Shown here: piece after piece, positions 1 to 11,880 of the stretch
Numbering within the stretch: the stretch's first letter is position 1
Layout: each line of letters starts with the position of its first letter
NCBI GenBank assembly: GCA_964059195.1
Contig: CAXKWD010000005.1
Location: 145,977,265 to 146,041,264, forward strand
Source of the DNA: Ectobius pallidus
Lineage: Eukaryota > Arthropoda > Insecta > Blattodea > Ectobiidae
Length of the DNA: 64,000 bases
Reading direction: 5' to 3'
Made by a program: the position numbers and the translations under genes
The notes under the pieces: generated by a model
Seen by the model: only the letters and a program-made list of their open reading frames with translations
Told to the model about the DNA's origin: nothing
Database searches by the model: none

Positions 1-830
1 GGAGCTGGGCTAATGAAATGATTATAGGATCTGAGTGGGACGGTAATTGGTAGGGATGAATCCAACCTGAGCTGAAGCTTTATCTGTGACAAATCCCAGA
101 GGATCTGCAGGAGATCGGATTCAGGTTACCTTGCAACGGCGTCAGGTATAACTGCCTATTCTGTACCAAGATGAGTAGACGGGATGATGGGATTGTATAA
201 CATTCTCGCTGGCACGAACCGCATTGAACATTGATTACAACTAGTGATCGGAAGTTGATGACCTAAAAATTCCTTAAAAATTACGTTTAAAATAACCTCG
301 GAATCGAATCGGAATTGAATTGAGAATATCTGCAACGTACTTTTTGTACGGTCCTTTTCCCTCTTTTATGGCCCATGACATGAAATATATATATATAAGA
401 ACTTATTATTTCTAAATATTTATTTAAAAAAAGGAATATGCAATAGTATATTCAAAAATAATAAATTCAGGTAAACTGATGCAACAAAGTGCCAGAATGC
501 TTTTGTTTAATCAGTGATAATTGCAATTATGATACGAAGAAAGTTATTTTTGTAATCTATTTCAGAGGTAAGCTCCAGATCGATTCATTAATAGGGCTTA
601 CGGAAGAACAAAGATCTAGTTTGATAAGCATATGTGAAGGAATATGTGGGTAGTGTTGTGTGTCAAAGCTACCTGTATTGCAAGTTCCAAAGCCGAATTC
701 GATCACTGTAAAACAGTATATTGCCATGAGAACTGATTTTCATTTGATAAATTCTTTGTAATATATTACCATAAAATAGGCACTTTATTGAGCATTACTC
801 CGGGACCGGTCAAGCGATTTGGTCCAATAT
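1..830. other. No gene seen; AT-rich anonymous DNA
   Basis: No protein family, RNA gene or clear element was recognised. The stretch is AT-rich with short A/T runs (for example near 390-440) and lacks any open frame of convincing composition. The open frames crossing its right end on the minus strand run through the repeat at 831-991 and look like chance. Confidence 0.4.
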
Positions 831-991
831 TAAAAGGCTTCTTCCCAAGGACGTTATAAATGCGTGTAACAAGTTTCATGAAAATCTGATCAAGCATATT
901 TGAGTTATCGCGCGTACAGACACGCGGACTGACGACGGAATGACATTTTCTCGTCCCCACACAATCTCATAAAGTACCATTCTGGCACTTA
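831..991 (+). repeat. Interspersed repeat, copy 1 of 2 in the window
   Basis: This segment is clearly similar to 51362-51531 on the same strand. Both contain 'ggcttcttccca', 'gttataaat', 'aagtttcatgaaaat', 'tatttgagttatc', a run of imperfect 'acagacac' words, and end with 'cacacaat...ataaagtaccatt.tgg'. I do not recognise the family. It may be the end of a retroelement or a short non-autonomous element. The boundaries are only those of visible similarity. Confidence 0.6.
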
Positions 992-2366
992 ATAATAAAC
1001 AAAGGACACCATTTAAGTATTTTATATTACTATATTTATTACTATGTTTTCTATTATTATTATGTTTACTATATTTATTAATATACGTTATACTTTTTGT
1101 CTGACGATAAGGAGGCCAAATCAACTCGTATTTAACTGTCTGAAGGTATTGGAAACTGTAGACATGCCTTATTTTGCATTGCAGTAAAGAATCATAGTCA
1201 TTTGCACTGTCTCAAACTTGAAGGATCGCCCGTTGTTCTGGAGAACATTTCTTTATACCGAAAAACATATTTCTAGGTCGACTGATGCCATGGATGCAGA
1301 GTTAAAATGGGCAATGTCTTCAGGCGAAAAGTCTTCTACAAATACACCAGAAACCTTACCTTCGGAAATTTTCACCCTGCAAAATTTTATAACTTTTACA
1401 TACTGTCTATATGAGATCGCTTTGTAATGTTGGAAAAGTCCATTCTGAAGTCAAAACTGGGAAAAATGCAGCAGAAGAATGAAAATTTCCTAAAATAATG
1501 ACTAGTAGAGAATAAAATGCCGAAAAATTAAGAAAAAAAAATCCAAATAAAATTAGGCTATTTCTGTTAGTTTTGAGGCGAGACGAATTTATACTGCATC
1601 CTGCATTGTCTTTGACGACTCAGAAAAATATAGACTTTCGTCAGCTTCCGAGCCATAATTATAACGCTGAAACATAAAACCGGAATTTCTCACCCTCCCC
1701 ATAGGACACAAATAATAAATTATACTTAATCGTTAAAAATGTGGCATTTGCATCTTCATTATAGTGTCCCTAACAAAACTACTTCTATACTGTCAGAGTT
1801 TTATCCCTTAGTATCCTATTCTGGTATTTCTCTCTTAAATGTAAAATATAATTATTTTCGAAGTGAAAGAGTTCTGCGGCAATAGAGGTCAATGCATTAT
1901 GATACGAGCAAACTTTAGTACTGTAATGTGGAAATGAATTCGGAATGGAGATATCACCACAAGCAGATGTCAAGCTCAAATCACACAAACATCCTTTCAT
2001 GACTTGCGGGTGCTTGATGTTCTCGTTTCAAAGTCGGAACCTGTCGACATCAAAAGATCGGACTCGAGCCAAGCGTAAGGTCAACAATTGCAGGTAATGT
2101 AGACAGCACTGCTGGAGTGCCTACTCCATATAACAACTCACAGTTTGATGTAATAATGTATTCTGTGGCTCCAGGGAAGTTATTTCAGCATCCGGTATGA
2201 ATGATATGAAAATAAACCCCTGTGGTTCAGATGGACGTAGGCAACTCTAGAAATTAATAACTCTTTCTTCCAAAAAGCTAATGGAGATTCACTCAATTGC
2301 TATATTAATTGAAAAAATCTTGTGTGAAACCCATAACGTCCTCTGCCTAAATAAAATATCTGCCGG
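992..2366. other. No gene seen; anonymous DNA
   Basis: Nothing with a recognisable protein or RNA signature. Short open frames at 1218-1427 (+) and 1785-2000 (-) have no motifs I know and are probably accidental. Confidence 0.4.
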
Positions 2367-3156
2367 GTGTCCGGGAAAGACCTGACGAAAAAGAAATAAT
2401 TATATATCTGAAACTATTGCATTTATTGACGTGATGTTTTCACGGTTACAAAGAGAAACACGATGAGTTTTAATAAGCCTCTATGTGAGCATCATTTATG
2501 GCCCGATACTCAATTTCGTGCCACACACGCGAAAGCATCTCCGGTGTGACTAGTGCTATTGCATCGTTGATTCGGCCACGCAAATCTGCATTATCGGTCA
2601 CAGGCGTGCGATACACTTTGACTTTCACAAAATCCCAGAGAAAGAAATCCAGTGGGGTCATGTCAGGTGACCTTGGTGGCCATGGTAAAGGTCCTTCTCT
2701 CCCATGGACTGTGGATTTTGGCATTTGCAGTTGTCTTTCCGCCTCACAAATGGATTTCCTCGGGCTTCTTACAAAAGCAGCCAGTACACTTTCAATGTCA
2801 TTGTCGTTTATGCGCGATTTCTTTGCCTTTCCTCGCTGTGACTCAACATTACCTATCTCCAGAAATTGCTTGTGCGGGAGGATTTCGGCCGTTGTCTGTT
2901 TGGAAACGACGTTGTAGCCTACGCACAACTTGCATTCCCAGTTCTCAGAATAAGACTGACTACACACGCTGCGCAGAAAAAAGCTTTTTTTCGTTTCTCC
3001 TCGTGCAACAACAATGTGCTTGCTCATGTGCATTACGGAATGTTACAAAACAAAACTTTTTGAGTTTGTCTTTCTAACTGTGAAAATACTGAGGTTGTAA
3101 CTGTAATAGTTTCTGATATATAATTATTTCTTTTTCGTCAGGTCTTTCCCGGACAC
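2367..3156 (-). mobile_element. Tc1/mariner-like DNA transposon, internally deleted (790 bp)
   Basis: The two ends form a near-perfect inverted repeat of more than 40 bp. Both begin GTGTCCGGGAAAGACC and continue through TGACGAAAAAGAAATAAT and a 'tatatatc' block; the left copy reads inward from 2367 and the right copy inward from 3156. Inside lies a shortened minus-strand transposase frame, annotated separately. The short length and the missing central part of the protein make this a non-autonomous deletion derivative. I could not fix the target duplication with confidence; the outer bases on the left are CCGG and on the right GGTG. Confidence 0.8.
2470..3033 (-). pseudogene. Tc/mariner-type transposase remnant with central deletion
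   Basis: This 187-codon frame lies between the inverted repeats of the 790-bp element. Its middle (about residues 70-110) reads like a helix-turn-helix DNA-binding region, with a run ending QMPKSTVH. It then jumps to the C-terminal signature WPPRSPDMTPLDFFLWDF at about residues 118-135, a motif common in insect Tc/mariner-type transposases, followed by an arm containing RINDAI, VTPEML and VWHEIEYR. Full-length relatives are roughly 340-400 residues. The block between the DNA-binding part and the PRSPD motif, which carries the first catalytic acidic residues, is gone. Catalysis is therefore not expected. The protein may still bind ends if expressed, which is speculation. The first 60 residues are unlike the family and may be fortuitous. 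Confidence 0.75.
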
Positions 3157-5214
3157 GGTGTATAATATGTCAAGTAGGCTACATCGGTTGTAAAAAATAT
3201 GAGAATGTCGTTACCACATTTCGATCGCATCCCCGAAGGATAACCAAATAAAATCTTATCAGTATACTCAAATATTGCATGAGCAATACACCTTTCTCTA
3301 TTCACATTCTGATATTGAATAAGATGCCGTATTGCAAAGAGCGCGTTTTCAGTTGTTTAAACCTGTTGTAAAGCTTTATTGTTCACGAGGAGAGACTGAG
3401 TTTCTATAAACGATGGGTGGCTTATAACTACCCTTCAGAAAAAGTTTCTCGAAAAAATGTTTCAAAAAAAGTTTTAGCTCTTTTTATAAGCACATCTTGT
3501 GCAGAATTTAAACAAAATCCTTTTCGAGAATATCGCGAAATTTTCTTCATGTAAAGTGGCATTGAAAGTAAGAGAAAATCGTCGCCAATCTTCGTGTCAC
3601 GTCCCCAGAAGATACCTAACGCAAATACAGAATTTTCTTTCGTACTATATTTCGTGTTGGAGCTAGGCTGTTCACATACACAAACACGCAGACAGACATG
3701 TTTCTGAAAATAGTACCTAGGTATTTTTGGACACAGGAGACCTCAAAACTTCTTACTTCAACCATGTTTTTGTTCTTACTTCACGTTTTTTGGTCTTAAT
3801 TTATTCTCAAAACCACTTCTCTCTTTCTTTCAACGTACTCCTTGACATTTCTTATCATGACTGACATATTTCAGTGAAGCTCTTCTTACCCATTTTGTTA
3901 TGGTAGTCGAGCAATGCCACTTTCAGTTAATTTCAGTTAATTGAATATACCAGCTCAAATATTATATTAGATTATTAGGCCTAGACACGTTTTATCATTT
4001 ATACTGTAGATCGTCTAGTTCACTTTCACTCCATCCCTGTTCATTTCTCTGTAAATATTATTGAAGTACAAAACAGAATGAGAACGAATTTCGCAAGGGA
4101 AATGACAAACTCAGGAAAGCTCGTAAACAAATGAATATGTGAGTTCTGGTCGAAACAGGAAATCTGCATGAGGAAACAAGTTAGAGACGACAAATAACAA
4201 TCATCCAGTTGGGTAATGCGCAGGATCCACACCTGATGCTGTCTCTCAGATCCCAGATGTGGAATAAAACCGCCTCTTGTCTTATTTTCTTCAGAAAATT
4301 AAACCTAATGGAAATCATGAAGACTTTAATTTCATTCTTTTTGAAGCGACAATGGTTCGTTTGAAGCCTTGTTTAAACGTATGTTCAGTTGCATAACAAA
4401 ACAGTGAAAATTATTTGTCTAACAAAAGAAAAATGGAATTTATGATCCAAATACTTTTTATGTTTGGACTAAAGATGTATTACCGAACTTTTGGCGAAGG
4501 AAGGTTTGCCTAAGGTCACCAAAAACTCTGAATAAAGTTACCGTTTCTTTCCGAAAGAAATTCTCTACCCGTTTGTGAAAACAGTGAACTTTACTTTGAA
4601 GGTCGTTAAATCTAAGGGCTAAAAAGCACTGAAATTGATGTGAAGATATGAGTCACATGGCTTCCCGTTGTAGGCTATAGGTTTAATTATTCATGTAATA
4701 ACTGTTCTTGTTATAAGTGAATCAATATTATACAGAAATCATGCCAATTTGCTGCCTAAAAAACCTTGTAGATCGAGGTTACCCGTTAATGAAGACAACC
4801 TTCTTCCAGTGCCGGCACCTAGTGCTGAGGCATCTTCGACCATGAACCAACCGATGGTCTCCACCGCAAAGACTACAAAAAGTAATTCTCAATGTATCAC
4901 GGTATTTTTTTTTTTTTTTACGTGAACCGCTGTGTCAGCAGCCGATTTTTCAAGGCGAGATTTAGTTATTTCTGAAGAGGCAGAGGTGTCCACGCAGGTG
5001 GTGCCTCACATAACGTATTTTCCTTTGTAACAAGGTGATTCCATCTAGATTTTAGCCATCCGAACGATTAACGCCCGTGGGTTCTAGAACAGTTGGTAAG
5101 TGAATAGATACCATATATTTATATATATGCTATCTTCACATTTCGTAAGCAGAATCACTTATTCATATTTTCCTTACGATTTTTATACCAAGTATTTATG
5201 ATGAAACGTTAATA
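3157..5214. other. No gene seen; anonymous DNA
   Basis: No recognisable coding or RNA gene. A short run of imperfect 'cagacaga' words near 3690-3705 and an oligo-T run near 4905-4920 are the only simple features noted. A GC-richer patch at about 4795-5090 may be an eroded SINE but lacks a readable tRNA-like head. Confidence 0.4.
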
Positions 5215-5897
5215 CGAGGGATGTTCTGAAAGTAATTTTCGTCATTTTTTTTTCACATGGAAACTTTATTACCAAAACAAATACACCATGCAATCATGAA
5301 ATATACCCCTTGCACTATTTTTCAACATAGTCTCCAACGACATTGAGACATTTGTCATAGATTTCAATCAGTTTGAAGAAACCACTCTGGTAAAACTCGG
5401 TGCCCTGCTATGCAAGGAATTGTCGCACAGCCTTCTCCACCTCGGCATTGTTTTGGAAGTGACGTCCCGAGAGTGCGGCTTTCATTGCATGGAACAGGTG
5501 CCTTCCTTCACTGAACATGCAACACCAGCGACCAACAATTTGATGAGACATGACCTCTTCACCATACACAGTCTGTAGGCGTCCATGGATGATGGACACA
5601 CTAGTCCTACATGCCCATTCATACCGGATAACAGCATGTACTTCCATTGTCGACCACGTTTTCAGTACACGTCCATCTGCCATCGTGATTTGTACTCAAA
5701 TAACCTCGGGCACGCCAGTCTACTGCTACTCTCTCTTCTTCGGGACTCTACTCATGCATCGTTTCTCCTCTGCTGACGCTCTTTCCGTCGTTGAACCAGC
5801 AATAGGTGTCGATTCTTATGGCAGTTGTTTGCTTCATCTGCTTTACCATCTTCACTTTTTAAAAAAACGACGAAACATACTTTTAGAACATCCCTCG
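5215..5897 (-). mobile_element. mariner element, internally deleted (683 bp), TA target duplication
   Basis: The ends are inverted repeats: the left reads CGAGGGATGTTCTGAAAGTA and the right, read inward on the other strand, CGAGGGATGTTCTAAAAGTA. Both sides are flanked by TA (5213-5214 and 5898-5899), the known target duplication of Tc1/mariner. The interior carries a minus-strand transposase with an internal deletion. The usual mariner length is near 1.3 kb, so roughly half is lost. Confidence 0.88.
5315..5683 (-). pseudogene. mariner transposase remnant: N-terminus joined to C-terminus
   Basis: The frame opens with a mariner-type N-terminal DNA-binding segment (residues 12-50: EVHAVIRYEWAC, IHGRLQTVYGEEVMS, GRWCCMFSEGR). 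At about residue 61 it switches directly, in frame, to the C-terminal part of the same family (HLFHAMKAALSGRHFQ, AEVEKAVRQFLA). An in-frame TAG follows at residue 92. After it the reading continues as a normal mariner C-terminus (GTEFYQSGFFKLI, YDKCLNV, GDYVEK) to the stop at 5315-5317. The whole DDD catalytic core is missing, so this cannot be an active transposase. Identification as mariner is secure from both halves and from the flanking terminal repeats. Confidence 0.88.
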
Positions 5898-7975
5898 TAT
5901 TATAATCTTTTTACACAATCCTACTAACGAATAATATAAATTTTTCTACATAACTACTGTACCATTTCTTTATTAAATTAGCAACGTACAGGCCGGGGAT
6001 TTCATTAATTTAACAATAATTTGTCTAAACGTAAATTTATACATCATATTATTTAAATGTTGTTCATATAGTGAACCCGTTTCTACCCATAACATCAAAT
6101 ATATTGTCTACGTCATACACGTTTTGTTTCCCGGGAATCTAGGAAGGTACATTTCATTACTTAGTAAGAAATCAAAGAGGAGCAAAGACAAAGAGAATTA
6201 TGATGGGAAAGCAAACGACAATTAAACGTGCTTTCTTGCTACCTCTGAATGTTGCTCGTTTTTACGCAGCAAATTAAGCTCCATAGGCTTCTTCTCAAGG
6301 ACTTGAAACCTATTCTTATTCAAAACTACTTAATGATTCATTCAATTGACGTGAACCCACTGGCTGCACTGAAATCCCTTTTTAGTATGCAAAAAATACA
6401 TTATTTATTTTAATTATGTGTAAACAGTTGGAAGGAAAACGGGATGTGCCTCGACAGAGGATGGAACGATAATTAAACTTTTGTTCAATGGAATCTCATT
6501 TCAGAATGAAAACGAAGGAGGCTTAGATGCCAGCTGCTCCTTCAGTTTCAGAATAAACAGTCATTAGGAGTAATTAAGATGTCAGACAAAATAATCCTGT
6601 CACACAGCACAGCGGGCTTTGTTAAATTCCTTAAAGTTTCTGAAAGGGCTTAGTGATGATTTATAGGCCTATTTGTAGAAAATAACGAACTAAAGACTAA
6701 AATAAAGAATGTAATTTTTACCAAATGATTGAAATTTGACCAAAATAGGCCTACGGACTTTATCCACAAAAGTAAATTTTATATGAGATCAGGTTTGCCA
6801 GGTTAGGCGATATTTCGGTTTCTGGGTTACCTAACATGAAATTTTGTGATCAGTTTTGTAAGAAATGAGGTATCGCGTTTGAGCGATTTTGCCTCCGAAC
6901 TTAACAACTTTTGCGCACGATAAGACGTTTTTCACATAAATCTTTACTGCCATAATTTTACTAGGTACAGAATTAGTAATGATGGTTCAAATAACCAAAT
7001 ATTATACTGCTTGAAAATGAAATATTTCAAATATTCAGTTTAACCAACCGTTGTTGGCCTACAGTACAATAAGGGCTGTCAATTTTACCATCACAAGTTT
7101 CTTAGGTGGAATACTAAAAGCAATATTAAGGAGTATAATGGAGCATGTTGAATAATAATTTTAAAAATGCTGAACGGGATGACAAAATCTTCAGTTACTT
7201 CATTCCCATTCGATATTATGAAGATACTCGTAAGCTTCATAATTTCGATCATAACAATGTATTTTTGACCTGTTGATAATACCAGAAATAACTGCGGAAA
7301 ACAAAATCAACACAAAACCCATGTAACGCATAATCCTTCATATAGCTTGTTCGTACGGAAGCGATAGTGTTTTGGATTATAAAAACAAAAGACGAGCCAG
7401 AATGATTGTGGTTTGATCGGTTTAGCGGAAAAACGTAATTTGCATGCCTGAACTATAGCCTAGGCGCCGCGTATTAATAGCTTTCCTAGAGTATACGTCC
7501 ACTTTGTGCAAAATAAATCCATATCCCACTTCTCGGGAATCCATTCAAAGCGCTTCCATTTTTAGACGTGTTTCTGGATGAACGAAACAGAATTAATTCC
7601 ATAAAATCGTTCCCACTCTTGGTCATCCCACACTTTATAGGCCTACTCTAATCCAAGATGCGTGAGTTTCTTCACTGCATGCTGAATCAGCGTGTATACT
7701 GCGGTCCACAGCAAACCAGTATTTACTAGGTCGGTCCCATGGTAAAAAATAAATACTAACTTAGTATTTTAAAGGTCCGAGAAGTAAACAAGGTACTATT
7801 TGGCAAGAAACTTGAAACGCCTCATACCTGAGACTCAATACCCATGAGTGAAAGTTCCTTCCAGAAGACAAACATTCCTGAGGAGGGCCATAGAGTGAAG
7901 ATGGCCGAAAGCTCGAGCCTAATAATTTTGACACGGCCGATAACCCCAGAAGCCATCTGAAGCAATCTAATAATC
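5898..7975. other. No gene seen; anonymous DNA
   Basis: No coding or RNA feature was recognised over these 2 kb. The minus-strand open frame at 7761-8078 crosses the left boundary of the next transposable element and has no known motif. Confidence 0.4.
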
Positions 7976-8526
7976 CAGGGCCCAGATTTTGTTGACCTAA
8001 AAATACTTTTAAAAGTGAACTATAAAATGACTGAAAAATACAGAAAAATGATCCAACAACTAATAAAAAATGACCCAAAAATTTGTATGAAATTACAGGT
8101 TTATTCGTCAGATTTCTGTCTATTGTACATTAATGACCGAATTACTATTGCATAGGCTTGTAATTAGTTAATTAGCACATACAGTTAAATGCAATCAGCC
8201 AACACAGTTTTTCAGTATCGAAATTAAAATTATAACAAGATATATTTAATTATGCTTATTTATAGTTCTCATAATATTAAACATAAGTATATGCACAAAA
8301 ACTCTGTATATTGCAAGAAACAACACAAAATAAAAAAATAATTACTTGAAATTTTAAAAAATCCCCTAAACGTAGGAAATGTGGGAGTAAAAGACCGTAA
8401 AATGGCCAAAAAATTACCAAAATAGACTCTAAAATTGTCATTTGTATAATTATGGAGTCATGATCAGAATACCTGCACGAGTGGGTAACGTCCATGATGT
8501 ACCATGTCATCAAAATCCGGGCCCTG
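7976..8526. mobile_element. hAT-like non-autonomous element (551 bp)
   Basis: The left end CAGGGCCCAGATTTTGTTGA and the right end ATCCGGGCCCTG form an imperfect inverted repeat. A flanking CTAATAAT (left, followed by one extra C) and CTAATAAC (right) look like a decayed 8-bp target duplication, as expected for hAT. Just inside the left end the sequence has repeated 'atgac/gacctaaaa' words, as in the elements at 20456 and 47871. There is no transposase frame. Confidence 0.68.
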
Positions 8527-8539
8527 CTAATAACAGTGG

Positions 8540-8690
8540 TAACATTTTGGCATTTCTTTTATTCTAATTTCCGACTGAGACATGACAACATTTCAACACG
8601 CGGCTTTTAACGAATGTATCTTTCTTGCATTAAACAAACAACACTTCAAAGACAGCACCGCTGGGGACGATAACAGCGAGACGACTATAG
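8540..8690 (+). repeat. Repeat matching the interior of the element at 47871
   Basis: This segment matches about 48245-48370. The shared words include 'tttccgactg.gacatg', 'tttcttgcatta', 'caacaac..ttcaaagacag' and 'caccgct'. It lies outside the inverted repeats of the neighbouring 551-bp element, so it is probably a remnant of a separate, older copy of the 47871 family into which the other element inserted. Confidence 0.55.
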
Positions 8691-8799
8691 AAGAAGTAAC
8701 ATATTGTATTCGACCTTGAAATTCAATATATATATTATTATACACGTGAAAAGACGAAACGCATGAACATAGGCGTAAAAGGTACAAAAGCATGTCTTT

Positions 8800-9755
8800 G
8801 TTTCACATCTACTCGATAAATAGACTATCAAAATTGACAGAACATCAAGTTTGGAAACAATACTAATAACACCCGTCTGGTATAGACATTTAACATTTTA
8901 AATTGAATGACAATGGCTAAAAATGATAATGGTATGGGAATTGAAACTGTTTTAGAATAGAAACAGGATTCTGAAAACCGCCGTCAACCCGCATGTGTTT
9001 TGTTCCCACAATTTGAGCCGCAGTACTATTTGAATTTTAAATACGAAATCGAGTTCTGTTGCACCAACTCTATGGGGGACTCAATTACGATTGTTTGCAC
9101 CAGACATTTCAATCAAATACAACATTTACTCGATTTGTTCATTATAAACTGCAGCGCGATGCATGTTTTGAATCATTAATTTTCATCACATTTACACGGA
9201 CGTGCAAATGGTTTGTGCTTACTTTTAACCCGGATCGGGTGTAAGCCATTCCATTTACAGACATTTCGAAACGAACAAAATGTTATTTAGTAAAGAATTA
9301 AGTGAAATATATTTTATACATGAGTGTAATCTTTCTCCATTTAACTTCGACCCCTTATTATCTTTTTGGTTTATGAAATCCTTAGGAGTTGAATTTTGGA
9401 AAATGCTGAAATAGTATTTCAGTATGAATATTGTAGGCTATTTGTACTAAGTTTCAAGAATATCAAACCAAAACATGCATTTTTTCGAGCTACAAAATTG
9501 TAAGTTATACCCCGCTTTCACTTCCCTCCTTGCGTGTTGATTTCCAAAGAAATAAGAAGTAGGCCTACGTGATTAATTAATTTTACCAAATTTTAAGTCA
9601 ATAGAATCGTTAAATATTATTTCTCCATGTAAACTTTTAACCCCGTTTACAAACCCCTTAGGACTTGAATTGTGGGAAATACGTAACTACGTGTTGTCTT
9701 GTAGAGTACTTATGTCAATTAATGAATTTCATATCGATCCTTTGAGAGCAACTTA
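8800..9755. other. No gene seen; anonymous DNA
   Basis: No coding, RNA or clear repeat feature was recognised in this AT-rich stretch. Confidence 0.4.
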
Positions 9756-9926
9756 TAATAATGCAGTCAATTAGTGCCACCTTATTCCCTCAAACAGTCT
9801 AAATTGTAACAAAATATCAGCGCCTACACTATATAATTGAAGTATTCTGCTGTTCATTTCCTATGAAAACCTAGGCGCTGATGTTTTGTTACAATTTAGA
9901 CTATTTACTAATTGATTGCATTATTA
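9756..9926. repeat. 171-bp hairpin (inverted repeat) element
   Basis: The outer arms (TAATAATGCAGTCAATTAGT and its near complement at 9907-9926) and inner arms (AGTCTAAATTGTAACAAAA with CAGCGCCTA, against 9868-9902) pair with each other, giving a fold-back of about 60 bp per arm with a short AT-rich loop. This is most simply a small MITE. I see no convincing target duplication. An RNA hairpin is an alternative. Confidence 0.6.
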
Positions 9927-10529
9927 CTTATGTCAAGTTTCAAGGAAATCCGGCGAAAAAGTATTTTTCCAATATAAATGTTTATAACCGAATAGTTTTT
10001 ACTAAATCCGTATGATTTATAATTTAGTAATTATTAATAAACTTACATTTTTATATTTTAATAATAATGCTTCAATTTTTGTTCAAGCATAGAATAAACT
10101 AGTGTTCGCCATAACAACCCCATAGTTAATTTTTGTGAAGTTTAATTTTTATATTTAAAGAGACTGTCATACTATATGTTTTTGTTACTGAGCAATCACG
10201 TTAGTGACCAGACACGATAGTTTATCGTAGAATGCCACGAGTCCCTTCAAGGGGGAAATAAAACTCGAAGAAGAAGAACAACAACAACAACAACAAAACC
10301 TCTGCTATTAAACAGACCTCCGATGGCTCCAGAATATCTATTTTCCAGGGGGGATGGTTTTATAATAAGGGTAATGCAATTTTATGAATTACGGGGCAAA
10401 ATACACCGTATGACCTAGATTTTGGTAAGAGACGGAAATTAGGCCTACCTATGAAAGTTTATGCACATTGGTGGAAAATGCGGCATCCGTAAAACATAGA
10501 TAAGTGGAATTGTCTGCTTTGCAGATATC

Positions 10530-10895
10530 GCAAAGAGACAAGGGAAATTCATCTGGAAATAAAACGAATGCCAAAAGTGACCAATATTGCATTAATTAAA
10601 AGAAAACATTATGTAACAGAATATTATTTCTGAAGTTCAGGATTCGAACATAACGCTTAATTAACTCTTAATTATTCTTTAATTTATAATTTAATATAAT
10701 GCATTCATCAATGCAAAGAGATAATGGAAATTCATCTGGAAATTAAACTAATACCAAAAGTGGACTGGCCAATATTGCATTAATTAAAAACATCATTATG
10801 TAAAAGAATATTATTTCTGAAGTTCAGGATTCGAGCACAACGCTTAATTAATCTTTAACAACCTTTAATTTATATTTTAATATAATGAATTCATC
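10530..10895 (+). repeat. Tandem duplication, about 183-bp unit, two copies
   Basis: Two consecutive units begin 'gcaaagaga' (10530 and 10713) and share 'gaaattcatctggaaat', 'ccaatattgcattaattaaaa', 'gaatattatttctgaagttc' and 'cgcttaatta'. They have diverged by small changes and indels. Apparently a simple local duplication of AT-rich DNA. Confidence 0.75.
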
Positions 10896-11102
10896 AGTAA
10901 AATCACTAATGGGTTATAGGTTTAACTATGATATTAACTAGAAAAAATGTTATTATAGTGGAATGACTGGTTTTAATAATGACAGTTTTAATACGTGGAA
11001 TATATCTTCATATTTTAAGACCCGCATTAATATCCTATTAAGCTTATATCTCAGCCATTATGCAATTTTTGCGGTGACGCATTTGTACCGGTACATCATA
11101 AC

Positions 11103-11872
11103 TAGGGACCGGATTTTTAGGTTTTTAAAAACACTGTTTTAGGTTTTCCATTAGGTGAAATAGTTTTTTTAGGTTTTTTGCCCAAAATATAGTTTTCGGG
11201 TAGAATAATTGGTTTAATGAATTTGAATGTGCTACATAAGATTGAATACATAATACTTGTGAAGTTTAACTTAACAAAATTCACTTAAATTTGTGTAAAC
11301 TTGCTTTAAGACAATATAATACAATTGAAGAAAGAAAGCATAAACAATCAAAAGAAGCAGCGAAAATAAGATTGTCTCACATTTCCTGGTTACAGTATAT
11401 CACTAAATATCTTTCAAGATTCTCAAATGTGAACTTCTTCCTGTTATCTCAGAATACATTTGAAGGCAAAAAATGTCCTTTGAACCTCACATGACGTCAA
11501 CAATGGTTGTTCGTACGAATATTTTAAAAGGGATACGCCGGTACTCTTACACTTCCTCTCTTGATACTGTCATCCTAGACGCCAATGGGTTAAACGAAAC
11601 GATGGTGGCATTAATTTCAACCCGACAAAAATTGTCTCTCCGCAAAATATCGATTTCTCAACTGACAAACAAAAAGGTAGCCTATATTAGATATTTTAGG
11701 TTTTAAATCCAGTTTAGGTACATTTAGGTTTTTATACCCCATTTAGGTATTTTTAGGTGCCACAGAATTAATATGGGTGAATCCTATGGGCATGATTCGT
11801 AAAAGTGTATGATCGCTTTTTGTTTTGGAAGTAAGGAAAAAAATAGGTAAAAACCTAAGAATCCGGTCCCTA
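11103..11872. mobile_element. hAT-like element with perfect 8-bp target duplication (770 bp)
   Basis: The termini are inverted repeats: left TAGGGACCGGATTTTTAGGT, right ACCTAAGAATCCGGTCCCTA. They are flanked on both sides by ATCATAAC (11095-11102 and 11873-11880), the 8-bp duplication typical of hAT. Inside both ends the word TTTAGGT or a close variant recurs about four times on the left (to about 11180) and five times on the right (about 11695-11760), all in the same orientation. These resemble subterminal transposase-binding repeats. Short open frames at 11291-11494 and 11473-11706 have no motif I recognise. Non-autonomous. Confidence 0.85.
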
Positions 11873-11880
11873 ATCATAAC

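Noticed and set aside
2498..3077. Plus-strand open frames over the mariner-like element
   Set aside because: They are the antisense shadow of the transposase remnant at 2470-3033.
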